DNA of 12,774 nucleotides, from the NCBI GenBank assembly GCA_022448645.1, contig JAKVBZ010000118.1, positions 1 through 12,774 on the forward strand, given 5' to 3'. Position 1 is the stretch's first letter; every line of letters starts with the position of its first letter. Made by a program: the position numbers and the translations under genes. This DNA is from Pirellulaceae bacterium (lineage in GTDB: Bacteria > Planctomycetota > Planctomycetia > Pirellulales > Pirellulaceae). Below, piece by piece: positions 7,318 to 12,774 of the stretch. The notes below the pieces were generated by a model. It was not told the origin of the DNA, did no database searches, and was given only the letters and a program-made list of their open reading frames with translations.

Positions 7318-7581
7318 TCAAGACTTTTGATCTGGTGGTCGTTCTCGCAGATACAGAGCGTATCCGAGGGCCGCAACGACAGACAATTCTTCTGACTCAG
7401 AAGTCGTGTCCCGAGGAGCAGTTTCACGGACTGCTGTTTCTGTCTGTGGCACAATACGGGGCAGCAAAGCAATGAAGATGCTGAGTAGAATGAGTGCCGT
7501 GAAAACAATCAGCATGCCGGTTAGCGCTATTGCGATACCGTTTGCATCCGAAATGTTCTGTAAGTCGAAGTTCTCACCCAT
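7318..7581 (-). CDS. oadG: OadG-family gamma/delta subunit of the Na+-pumping decarboxylase
   Basis: This small membrane protein of 87 residues (from ATG 7581) has one strong N-terminal transmembrane helix in 'IAIALTGMLIVFTALILLSI' (about residues 14-33). A charged, flexible linker follows, and then a short conserved tail, 'SVVAALGYALYL', as in OadG/MmdD proteins. These anchor and assemble the decarboxylase complex. The tail has no histidines, so the Zn-binding residues described for Klebsiella OadG are not apparent. A TTG at 7632 would add 17 residues (with 'FNYFLECSSF'), but the ATG is preferred because the helix then sits at the usual distance from the N-terminus. It is the first gene of a gamma-beta-alpha operon. 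On the minus strand, a TATAAA at 7652-7657 could be its -10 box, although no good -35 is seen. Confidence 0.8.
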   Translation of the reverse strand: MGENFDLQNISDANGIAIALTGMLIVFTALILLSIFIALLPRIVPQTETAVRETAPRDTTSESEELSVVAALGYALYLRERPPDQKS

Positions 7582-7890
7582 GAATGACGAACACTCTAGG
7601 AAATAGTTGAATTTAGAATCTTGATGGAGCAACTACCTGGAAAGAATGTCCTTTATAACTCAAAACGACGTTGGTATGCGAGCGGGTAGGGCATGAAAGC
7701 CGTGATGAGATTGGGTGGATAGGCGGATTTTTCCGGATTTTTTAGTGCCGCCTCCAGGCATACCTACACTGTGGGAGTGTTGCCTGCCAAGGACTTGGGG
7801 ACAATACCAGAAACGACCCAACCATGGCACCTAACGCCCTTAAGTATTTTTCACTCCGAATATTCGCTGCCACTCACGTTGTTTTCTTCA

Positions 7891-7920
7891 CTCTCCCCCC
7901 CGGAAAATCGGGAGGGAGGG
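7891..7920. repeat. Strong 13-bp inverted repeat with AAAA loop
   Basis: The arms 7891-7903 (C-rich) and 7908-7920 (G-rich) pair along 13 positions with one mismatch (7898/7913) and wobble pairs at 7903/7908 and 7892/7919, closing on an AAAA tetraloop. It sits downstream of the hydrolase gene (stop at 7989, minus strand). The runs of C and G, and the pairing with a second hairpin 27 bp away, suggest a REP-like dispersed element as much as a terminator. No T-tract follows on either strand. Confidence 0.5.
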
Positions 7921-7947
7921 ACTTTCCATCGATTGTCCGTCAAAGGC

Positions 7948-7962
7948 CAGGCGGAACGCCTG
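7948..7962 (-). terminator. Tight hairpin after the hydrolase gene, possible terminator or REP unit
   Basis: CAGGCG (7948-7953) and CGCCTG (7957-7962) form a perfect, GC-rich 6-bp stem with a 3-nt loop, beginning 26 nt after the hydrolase stop codon on the minus strand. On that strand the stem is followed by GCCTTTG, only a short T run. It may be a weak terminator, or one half of a composite repeat with the 7891-7920 hairpin. Confidence 0.4.
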
Positions 7963-7988
7963 TGCGAATGGCGAAAAACCACCCCAAT

Positions 7989-8840
7989 TCAATTCCCGGA
8001 GTGTTCATCGAGGAACTTAGCGATCTGAGCACGGTATGTGGGTGGTGGTACGTTATTGTGTCCCAACCCATGCAATTCGAGAAACTTTTTAGCTTCTGTC
8101 GGTGCTGCTTGGAATAATTCACGGCCGTGCGTGATCGGTATGATTTCGTCATTCGTACCGTGTGATTGAAATAGAGGCCCGTCGTATTGCCCGATACGGG
8201 CTATGGAATCGTAGCGATTGCGCATCACGAATCGGACTGGGAGCCATGGATACAGTTGCTGAGCTGTATCGGTCATGCGCGCAAAAGAACTTTCTACGAC
8301 CAAAGCCCGTGCTCCCAGTTTGGATGCTGAGGCTACGGCAACTGCTCCACCAAGCGATCGTCCCATCATGACAATTTGATCTGTCTCCAGTTCCATTCTG
8401 TCCGCCAGCCATTTCTGAGCGGCTTCTCCGTCGGCGACGACGCCGGCTTCATAAGGCCTTCCCTCACTTTTTCCATAACCACGATAATCAAAAATGAATA
8501 CGCTTGCTTGAAGTTCGTCACGTAAACTGGCAACGACTTTCGCATTGTCCGCAACGTGCTCGCCGTTGCCATGGCAATAGACCAAACCATACCTGGGATT
8601 TTGGTGAGGCACGTACCAGCCGAACAGCCGGGTACCATCGGCTGACTCAAACAAAATGTCTTCTCGCTCAAGCTGCGACGGTTCCCAATCACCTCGATGT
8701 CGAGGTGGCATGGGATAAACCAGCCACGTTTCGATGAACATCATTATCAGAATAATCAATACGTAGGTCGGCAGACCTACTCGGACGATTTGCCACAGAC
8801 AACCTGTCAACCGTTTGCGATGAAAAATTCGTTTTGCCAT
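7989..8840 (-). CDS. Membrane-anchored alpha/beta hydrolase (serine hydrolase)
   Basis: This 283-residue protein (from ATG 8840) starts with a basic segment and a transmembrane helix, 'TYVLIILIMMFIETWL' (about 25-40), that should anchor it in the membrane. The catalytic domain then carries an oxyanion region 'YCHGNGE' (about 88-94), the nucleophile elbow 'GRSLGG' with S162, D231 in 'HGTNDEIIP', and H261 in 'GLGHNN', so a full triad is present. The overall layout resembles ABHD13/BEM46-like hydrolases, which act on esters or acyl groups. The true substrate is unknown. A GTG at 8900 would extend it by 20 residues, but the ATG is preferred and gives a conventional anchor. Neither start has a good Shine-Dalgarno site. 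It is the last gene of the right-hand minus-strand block, 281 nt after the VOC gene and beyond a large inverted repeat, so separate transcription is likely. Confidence 0.88.
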   Translation of the reverse strand: MAKRIFHRKRLTGCLWQIVRVGLPTYVLIILIMMFIETWLVYPMPPRHRGDWEPSQLEREDILFESADGTRLFGWYVPHQNPRYGLVYCHGNGEHVADNAKVVASLRDELQASVFIFDYRGYGKSEGRPYEAGVVADGEAAQKWLADRMELETDQIVMMGRSLGGAVAVASASKLGARALVVESSFARMTDTAQQLYPWLPVRFVMRNRYDSIARIGQYDGPLFQSHGTNDEIIPITHGRELFQAAPTEAKKFLELHGLGHNNVPPPTYRAQIAKFLDEHSGN

Positions 8841-8944
8841 TTCGGTGACCGAATTCAGAGAGCAAGTCGGCAACTTAAACTGGGCGGTAAACGAAGGCAC
8901 CCAAAGCGGCCTTTCCGTTTAGGGGCCTGCCACCCTATAAGCGA

Positions 8945-9001
8945 CAGGATGCCACTGCTGGCTTGTCCAACAGCGCCCGACTCACCAACAGTGGCACCCT
9001 G
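8945..9001 (-). repeat. Long inverted repeat (17-bp arms) between VOC and hydrolase genes
   Basis: The arms are CAGGATGCCACTGCTGG (8945-8961) and CCAACAGTGGCACCCTG (8985-9001), with a 23-nt loop. They pair at 15 of 17 positions as DNA. Both non-pairs become G-U wobbles in minus-strand RNA, so a transcript leaving the VOC gene would fold into a continuous 17-bp stem. It may be a terminator or stabiliser at the 3' end of the VOC transcript, or a copy of a dispersed intergenic repeat. No T-tract follows. The rest of the gap 8841-9121 shows no supported gene. Confidence 0.55.
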
Positions 9002-9121
9002 TGCGAAGACCCCATCACGTCGGCCCCGACGGCTCTGGGCGGTAAACAGTGACAACAAATTTCACCAAGCTAGCTGCCAAACAAATCACCACGTCCGAAT
9101 GGCCTACCATTAACCGTGTCG

Positions 9122-9655
9122 TTAATCGACCAGCTCATCCATCGCCACCGTACTCCACTCGTACTCGTGAGGCTCTTGTTTGCCGGCACCGTGTTCATTG
9201 AATTCCAAAAGATTTCCGTCCGGATCATAGAAAAACAGCACATGCCATTCCCCTTCGCCTGTGAACTTAACCGGTGGAGAAATGAATTCCACACCAGCTT
9301 CTTTCAGCCGTTCGTAGATTGCGGGTAAATCGTCGACACCAAAGCAGAAATGAGAACTAGGAACCTGGTGAATTGGATTTCGCTGTTCGGGGCTTTCTGG
9401 ATCCAACCACTGAATGATGTCAAATGTGAATCCCAAGCCACTTGTTCGCTCATACCCATCGATTCCATCGGAGGGACGTAGACGGTATTCGCGCATGTGC
9501 ACGCGGGGCATGTCGACCATGGTCGCAACGGGGCCATTGATGTGCTCTTCTGGCGAGACGACGTCAAAGCCCAAGAGGTCACGGTAAAAGTGTAGCGACT
9601 TTTCAATGTCACTCACCATAATTGCCACGTGTGCCATTGTCATCTTAGGTTTCAT
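9122..9655 (-). CDS. VOC-fold enzyme (glyoxalase/extradiol dioxygenase superfamily), copy 1
   Basis: This 177-residue, single-chain VOC protein has two beta-alpha-beta-beta-beta units. The first starts at 'AHVAIMVSDIEKSLHFYRDLLGF' (split here as H9 onward to about 30), and the second at 'SHFCFGVDDLPAIYERLKEAG' (about 101-121). Likely metal ligands are H9, E56 (or D79), H102 and E151, the last in 'YDPDGNLLEF'. The family covers lyases, epimerases, isomerases and ring-cleaving dioxygenases. Length and layout suit a lyase or epimerase better than a full extradiol dioxygenase. A perfect AGGAG Shine-Dalgarno (9662-9666) stands 6 nt before ATG 9655, unusual among its neighbours and a sign of strong translation. 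It follows the ADC-like gene by 91 nt and is clearly paralogous to the VOC gene at 10759-11238, which has a nearly matching second half. Confidence 0.9.
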   Translation of the reverse strand: MKPKMTMAHVAIMVSDIEKSLHFYRDLLGFDVVSPEEHINGPVATMVDMPRVHMREYRLRPSDGIDGYERTSGLGFTFDIIQWLDPESPEQRNPIHQVPSSHFCFGVDDLPAIYERLKEAGVEFISPPVKFTGEGEWHVLFFYDPDGNLLEFNEHGAGKQEPHEYEWSTVAMDELVD

Positions 9656-9746
9656 AGGACTCTCCTATCGGTAATGGGTATCAAAGTAGTAACCAGTAAC
9701 ATTTGTTTTACATTGTTTATCAACGAACCGGTGTGAAGTCATATGC

Positions 9747-10535
9747 TCAGACCAACACACGATTCAAAGCTCGTGTAATGGTCATGGATCCGTTATTGAC
9801 GACACCTCCCACGTATTCTTTGACGGGTAATAGTTTGAGAGCGTCAACAATATCGCTATTCCACTGATTTTCTTCCCAGGTGGTGGAGCCGTACGTGAAA
9901 CGGCCTTGGCCTTCCCAAGACTTATTGACCGTGACTTGACGTCCGATCAATGTTGGCTGGCTCACCGCAGCTCCTTGGCCGTCAATGTTCGGAATGTACT
10001 TCCAACACATCCAGTGGTTTTCTTGAAGAGAATCGTTGGCTGCAGCGACCTGTTCTTCACTGCATTCATTGGCAGGTCCAACAGTCACGTCGATCAGTAG
10101 GTTTCCATTTTCCGACGCCTGTCCGTGCCACAAGTTTCCCTGGCACGTGAAATCGGGAACTTCGGCCAACAGCTTAGGGACTCCCAATAATTCACGTCCA
10201 CGCGTGACAGGATTCATTTTGTCTTCCCACAACACGAGACCGAAACTGCCTCGGAGTTGATCTTGTTTCCCATTGAAAAATGTGGCCAAGTCGACTCCGA
10301 TCATGTTGTAGCCATGGCCTGCCAAAAAATTCACATGAGGACACTTGGCGTAGTAGACGGTGACGATGGCGTTGTCGTCAGGTTCAAACGGTTCTGGCAG
10401 CAGCGCTGCAATCGCGTCCTTTTCTGTTTCGTACGATGCCAGAATGAACGTCACATCCTCGAACACGCCTGCTTTAATTGGTCGCTGAGGCACACTGACC
10501 GGCATGAAATAGGAAGCTTCTGGGTCTAAACGCAT
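9747..10535 (-). CDS. Acetoacetate-decarboxylase-like protein (ADC superfamily)
   Basis: This 262-residue protein matches the length and landmarks of acetoacetate decarboxylase, a cytoplasmic enzyme that uses a lysine Schiff base. Visible landmarks are 'LLPEPFEPDD' (45-54), 'GRELLGVPKLLAEVPDF' (113-129), which matches the active-site GREL-xxx-PKK segment, 'WKYIPNIDG' (about 177-185) and 'LPVKEYVGG' near the C-terminus. K121 aligns with the Schiff-base lysine. The next residue, a second lysine that tunes its pKa in the Clostridium enzyme, is L122 here. That makes classical acetoacetate decarboxylation uncertain, and ADC-superfamily members are known to catalyse aldol, dehydration or hydrolytic steps instead. 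The start is ATG 10535 with a weak AAAGG 6 nt upstream. It lies between two paralogous VOC genes on the same strand, suggesting a shared pathway. Confidence 0.85.
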   Translation of the reverse strand: MRLDPEASYFMPVSVPQRPIKAGVFEDVTFILASYETEKDAIAALLPEPFEPDDNAIVTVYYAKCPHVNFLAGHGYNMIGVDLATFFNGKQDQLRGSFGLVLWEDKMNPVTRGRELLGVPKLLAEVPDFTCQGNLWHGQASENGNLLIDVTVGPANECSEEQVAAANDSLQENHWMCWKYIPNIDGQGAAVSQPTLIGRQVTVNKSWEGQGRFTYGSTTWEENQWNSDIVDALKLLPVKEYVGGVVNNGSMTITRALNRVLV

Positions 10536-10758
10536 GTTGGGCCTTTTTCAGAGGGTCACATTTGTTAACGCTTATTTTGTCGCATAACCATCGTCTGCCA
10601 CTAGTACCAATCGGTCATCACGGAGGACTCGTTGATGGCCGGAACAAATGACCGTTGTGTGTCGGCCTGCCATTGCGTGTTTGCCGGGCCCGACAATGAT
10701 TACTCGACAGCAGGATTGGAGTTTCCTTCAAGAAGACGTACTACAGATTTCCGAAGGA
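10536..10758. other. Intergenic spacer between copy-2 VOC and ADC-like genes, no gene seen
   Basis: The 223-bp spacer shows no gene. A 6-bp inverted repeat, TCCTTC (10724-10729) and GAAGGA (10753-10758), directly follows the copy-2 VOC stop on the minus strand with a 23-nt loop, which is weak as a terminator. TTGGTA followed 18 nt later by TATGCG is a poor promoter match for the ADC-like gene. The spacer is large enough for a separate promoter, so cotranscription of the trio is not certain. Confidence 0.4.
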
Positions 10759-11238
10759 TTAGTTGGACGTATTGTCGGCTGCCGGCTCTACCAGCTCCAC
10801 CAGGTTTCCATCGGGGTCATACAGGAAGCACAATGTCCAGCCGCCTTGATCAGCAGGCCAGGCAACCGGTGGCGAAACCAATTCGACGCCTGCCTCTTTG
10901 AGACGTTCGTGAATGGCTGCAATGTCCGTGACGGTAAAACAAATATGCGCGCTAGGGACGTGGTGAATTGCTTCATGCCGTCCCGTGGGGCTGGGCGGAG
11001 TCGTGATTTGCGATAGATGCAACGTGATTTCCGGATTGCCAGGTGCCGCCATGATGTACAGCTTCAGATGAACATCTTCGAGGGCATGCACGGCAGATGC
11101 ACCAGCGATGTTGTTCTCTTCGTAAAAACTGACTTTTTCCAAACCCAGCACTTCATGATAAAAGCGAAAAGACCTTTCCAGGTCACTTACCATGATCGCA
11201 ACATGATCTAACGTGTTTACTTTCGCAGTACTCGTCAT
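10759..11238 (-). CDS. VOC-fold enzyme (glyoxalase/extradiol dioxygenase superfamily), copy 2
   Basis: This 159-residue VOC protein is paralogous to the one at 9122-9655. Its first unit begins 'LDHVAIMVSDLERSFRFYHE' and its second 'AHICFTVTDIAAIHERLKEA'. Both copies share the block 'ERLKEAGVE' followed by SPPV, and an ending 'YDPDGNL' with a metal-ligand glutamate. From ATG 11238 the likely ligands are H12, H98 and E148, with a fourth from the 'EITLHL' strand (E70 or H74). The copy-1 residue E56 is replaced by leucine. A TTG one codon earlier is possible, but a GAGGA Shine-Dalgarno (11248-11252) lies 9 nt from the ATG. A promoter candidate just upstream suggests its own transcript. It precedes the ADC-like gene by 223 nt. 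Its substrate is unknown. Confidence 0.88.
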   Translation of the reverse strand: MTSTAKVNTLDHVAIMVSDLERSFRFYHEVLGLEKVSFYEENNIAGASAVHALEDVHLKLYIMAAPGNPEITLHLSQITTPPSPTGRHEAIHHVPSAHICFTVTDIAAIHERLKEAGVELVSPPVAWPADQGGWTLCFLYDPDGNLVELVEPAADNTSN

Positions 11239-11282
11239 CAAAAACTTTCCTCGGATGATTCCCGTCCGTTTATAAAGGGCCT

Positions 11283-11310
11283 ACTATATTCATTGTGAAA
11301 TCGATTACAA
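11283..11310 (-). promoter_or_regulatory. Candidate sigma70-like promoter for the VOC / ADC-like / VOC genes
   Basis: On the minus strand, TTGTAA (11305-11310) and TATAGT (11283-11288) are separated by 16 bp and match consensus at 4/6 and 5/6. Transcription would start near 11276, giving a leader of about 38 nt that includes the GAGGA ribosome-binding site of the copy-2 VOC gene. Its presence suggests this gene group is separable from the ABC transporter genes upstream. Confidence 0.4.
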
Positions 11311-11357
11311 ATCTGCATCATGATATTCTTTGGGCGATTTGCCAAGTACCGAATGAG

Positions 11358-12152
11358 TCAAATAGACTGCAGCTCGTCGTCGCTGTCTTCAGCCGTACCG
11401 GTACGAGCCACGATATCTGCCAACTGTTCTGCAGTCAGATTGCTAGGATTATCAATAGTCGTCAGTTGTCCGTGACGCATCACAGCGACTCGGTCGGCAA
11501 CGGGTAAGACATGGTTCATATTGTGATCGATGTAGACGACACCTAACCCTTCTTGTTTGGCCCGTTGAATTTCTTCCATGACTCGTCGGGTCTCTCTCAC
11601 AGAAAGTGCAGCCACCGGCTCATCGAGCACCAATACACGAGATTGAAAGTGTACCGCCCGAGTGATAGCCAAGGTTTGCCGTTCGCCTCCAGACAGAGTG
11701 AGTGCTAACTCGTCTACGGTGCGTACGCTTGTCAGTCCTAAATCGCTCAGATGCTCGCTACAAATCCGCTTCATTTCTTTTCGGTTCAGAACCGCCATGG
11801 GGAACCGCCATTTCAGGATCTCATTGCCGAGGAAAAAATTTCGCCAAAGGTTCATATCTTTGACGATGGCCAGATCCTGATAGACCGTTTCGATGCCGTT
11901 TTTTCGTGCTTCTTTGGGAGAAGCAAACGAAACGTTCCGCCCTGCCACACGCATCGTCCCCGAGGTCGGCCGCATGTAACCGCTGATGATTTTGACAAGC
12001 GTGGATTTGCCGGCTCCGTTGTCTCCCACCAAACCCACCACCTCGCCAGGCTTCACTGACAAGTTGACACCCTGCAGCACTTCGACTCGACCGAATCGTT
12101 TACGAATATCTTTCAAAACCAACACGTCTGTGGAAGCTGCAACAGGGCTCAC
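11358..12152 (-). CDS. Sugar ABC transporter ATP-binding protein (CUT2, single-domain, FrcA-like)
   Basis: This 264-residue ATPase powers import through the adjacent CUT2-type permease. Numbered from the GTG start, it shows Walker A 'GDNGAGKST' (about 43-51), Q-loop Q92 in 'VYQDL', signature 'LSGGERQ' (about 153-159), Walker B 'VLVLDEP' with E178, and the switch histidine H210 in 'YIDHNMNHV'. It has one ATPase domain, unlike the double-length RbsA/XylG type, so it should act as a homodimer. The start is taken as GTG 12152, which overlaps the permease stop as GTGA and has GAGG 6 nt upstream. A TTG at 12185 would add 11 residues with no such support. This indicates translational coupling. The D-loop reads 'PVAAL' where 'PTAAL' is usual. 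The sugar is not determinable. The binding-protein gene is not in view. Confidence 0.9.
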   Translation of the reverse strand: MSPVAASTDVLVLKDIRKRFGRVEVLQGVNLSVKPGEVVGLVGDNGAGKSTLVKIISGYMRPTSGTMRVAGRNVSFASPKEARKNGIETVYQDLAIVKDMNLWRNFFLGNEILKWRFPMAVLNRKEMKRICSEHLSDLGLTSVRTVDELALTLSGGERQTLAITRAVHFQSRVLVLDEPVAALSVRETRRVMEEIQRAKQEGLGVVYIDHNMNHVLPVADRVAVMRHGQLTTIDNPSNLTAEQLADIVARTGTAEDSDDELQSI

Positions 12153-12774
12153 CGTCCACCTCGTTCGCGCAGTGCTTCGGTCCAACGGTTGATGACGGCG
12201 GCGGCCAGCAGCAGGATTCCGATCATGCCGGCATAGTATTCTCCTGCCGTACCAACAAAAACCAGTCCACTCTTGAGGGTTCCCAATAAAATAGCTCCCA
12301 AGATCGTTCCGATCACCGTGCCCCGCACGCCAAACAGTGAAGTACCACCAATTACGGCAGCTACGATTGCCATTAAATTGTAGTCTCGCCCATCATTTAC
12401 ACTCGAGACACCGAAATTCGCTAATCGCAAACAGCCGGCAGCGCCAGCCAGGGCAGCACAGCTTACGAAATTGATCATTTTAGTGGTTACTACCGAAACT
12501 CCCATAGCCCGTGCCACTGCCCCGCCTTCGTGTCCGACAGCGCGAGTGGCGTTGCCGTGGCGAGTGAATTCCAGGATGAGCCACATGAAGCCACCTACCA
12601 CCAGCATCCACACTAAAGGTGCGGACAACGGTGTGTTGGTAACTTCGCCGCCCATCAGCGTGATCGTCCATCCTTCCACCCCCACAAGTTCCACAGGCAT
12701 ACCGCCTGCCAACGTGCGATTCACGCTACGAATCACAAACAACATCCCTAATGTCGATATGAATGACGGAATCC
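12149..12774 (-). CDS. Sugar ABC transporter permease (CUT2, RbsC/XylH/FrcC-like), N-terminus cut by window edge
   Basis: The frame is open to the right edge, and 207 residues plus the stop are visible. Family marks include 'IPSFISTLGMLFVIRSVNR' at the visible start, the cytoplasmic loop 'AVGHEGGAVARAMGVSV' (equivalent to GGNxxAARLSGI) and 'AIVAAVIGGTSLFGVRGT', which is typical of CUT2 permeases. About five hydrophobic segments remain. The ATG at 12745 is internal, because the preceding codons continue the family pattern. The stop TGA overlaps the ATPase start. It is an inner-membrane protein, and roughly the first third lies outside the window. Confidence 0.9.
   Translation of the reverse strand, partial: IPSFISTLGMLFVIRSVNRTLAGGMPVELVGVEGWTITLMGGEVTNTPLSAPLVWMLVVGGFMWLILEFTRHGNATRAVGHEGGAVARAMGVSVVTTKMINFVSCAALAGAAGCLRLANFGVSSVNDGRDYNLMAIVAAVIGGTSLFGVRGTVIGTILGAILLGTLKSGLVFVGTAGEYYAGMIGILLLAAAVINRWTEALRERGGR

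Larger units (their letters stand above)
7582..7988. other. Intergenic region with repeat-like hairpins, no gene seen
   Basis: This 407-bp stretch separates the start of the decarboxylase operon from the end of the alpha/beta hydrolase gene. The gamma-proximal side holds the presumed operon promoter, and A-tracts on the minus strand (7727-7743) may act as an upstream element. A pair of distant arms, GGTATGC near 7673 and GCATACC near 7757, also occurs. The hydrolase-proximal side holds two strong hairpins, listed separately. The short frames that cross it have no family features and overlap the hydrolase gene, so none is called. Confidence 0.6.

Noticed and set aside
4071..7581. Methylmalonyl-CoA or glutaconyl-CoA decarboxylase as the identity of the pump
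   Set aside because: Those systems use an acyl-CoA carboxyltransferase alpha subunit. The alpha protein here is an HMG-CoA-lyase-type barrel of the 2-oxoacid class.
8697..9113. 138-codon plus-strand frame spanning the hydrolase start and the following gap
   Set aside because: It overlaps the hydrolase N-terminus antisense and runs through the large inverted repeat. The protein is Pro/Arg/His-rich without family features.
9700..10575. Shared 9-mer ACATTTGTT upstream of the VOC copy-1 and ADC-like genes as a common regulatory site
   Set aside because: Both occurrences are in AT-rich spacers, the word is short and not palindromic, and the positions relative to the starts differ.
10648..11016. 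122-codon plus-strand frame over the VOC/ADC-like gap
   Set aside because: Most of it is antisense to the copy-2 VOC gene, and no ribosome-binding site or family pattern supports it.
9122..11238. Extradiol ring-cleavage dioxygenases
   Set aside because: Both VOC proteins have only two beta-alpha-beta-beta-beta units (159 and 177 residues), about half a typical extradiol enzyme. A lyase or epimerase is more likely, although small extradiol enzymes exist.
11358..12152. Truncated RbsA-type double ATPase
   Set aside because: The single ATPase domain ends cleanly with a normal C-terminus and a stop, and CUT2 systems of the FrcA type naturally have one domain.

Overview
The window looks like bacterial chromosome, most probably from a planctomycete of the Pirellulales type. 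That assignment is an inference. It rests on a Tat-signal Gfo/Idh/MocA oxidoreductase with a 'WDYGNGDIGNQG' block, its pairing with an amidohydrolase-2 protein and phytanoyl-CoA-dioxygenase-like proteins, frequent absence of Shine-Dalgarno sites, and roomy intergenic regions holding hairpin repeats. Ten complete genes and two edge-truncated genes are supported. I see no rRNA, tRNA, CRISPR array, transposase or phage gene.

Left block (1-3919). Three minus-strand genes probably form one operon: an amidohydrolase-2 family hydrolase/decarboxylase (2296-1301), an Fe(II)/2-oxoglutarate dioxygenase of the PhyH family (1287-406, 13 nt gap), and the N-terminal part of a second probable PhyH-family protein (344 to the left edge). 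Divergent from them, across a 234-bp regulatory gap, is the Tat-exported Gfo/Idh/MocA oxidoreductase (2531-3919). The gap holds a sigma70-like promoter whose -35/-10 spacer contains a perfect palindrome.

Central block (4071-7581, minus strand). This is a complete Na+-translocating, biotin-dependent decarboxylase of the oxaloacetate decarboxylase type in the order gamma (OadG-like), beta (OadB), alpha (OadA-like, with a fused biotinyl domain). It converges on the oxidoreductase gene. It would couple decarboxylation of oxaloacetate, or a similar 2-oxoacid, to Na+ export.

Right block (7989-12774, minus strand). In transcription order: a CUT2-type sugar ABC permease cut by the right edge, its single-domain ATPase coupled through a GTGA overlap, a VOC (glyoxalase/extradiol-fold) protein, an acetoacetate-decarboxylase-like protein, a second paralogous VOC protein, and a membrane-anchored alpha/beta hydrolase. 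Two intergenic regions here (7891-7962 and 8945-9001) carry strong inverted repeats that look like dispersed REP-type elements.

Reading the blocks together, the content is catabolic: uptake, hydroxylation, oxidation, hydrolysis, C-C lysis, and then energy recovery through the decarboxylase pump. The least familiar unit is the VOC / ADC-like / VOC trio at 9122-11238. It combines two paralogous VOC enzymes with an ADC-superfamily protein that keeps the Schiff-base lysine but lacks the adjacent lysine of classical acetoacetate decarboxylase. The substrate cannot be read from the sequence.
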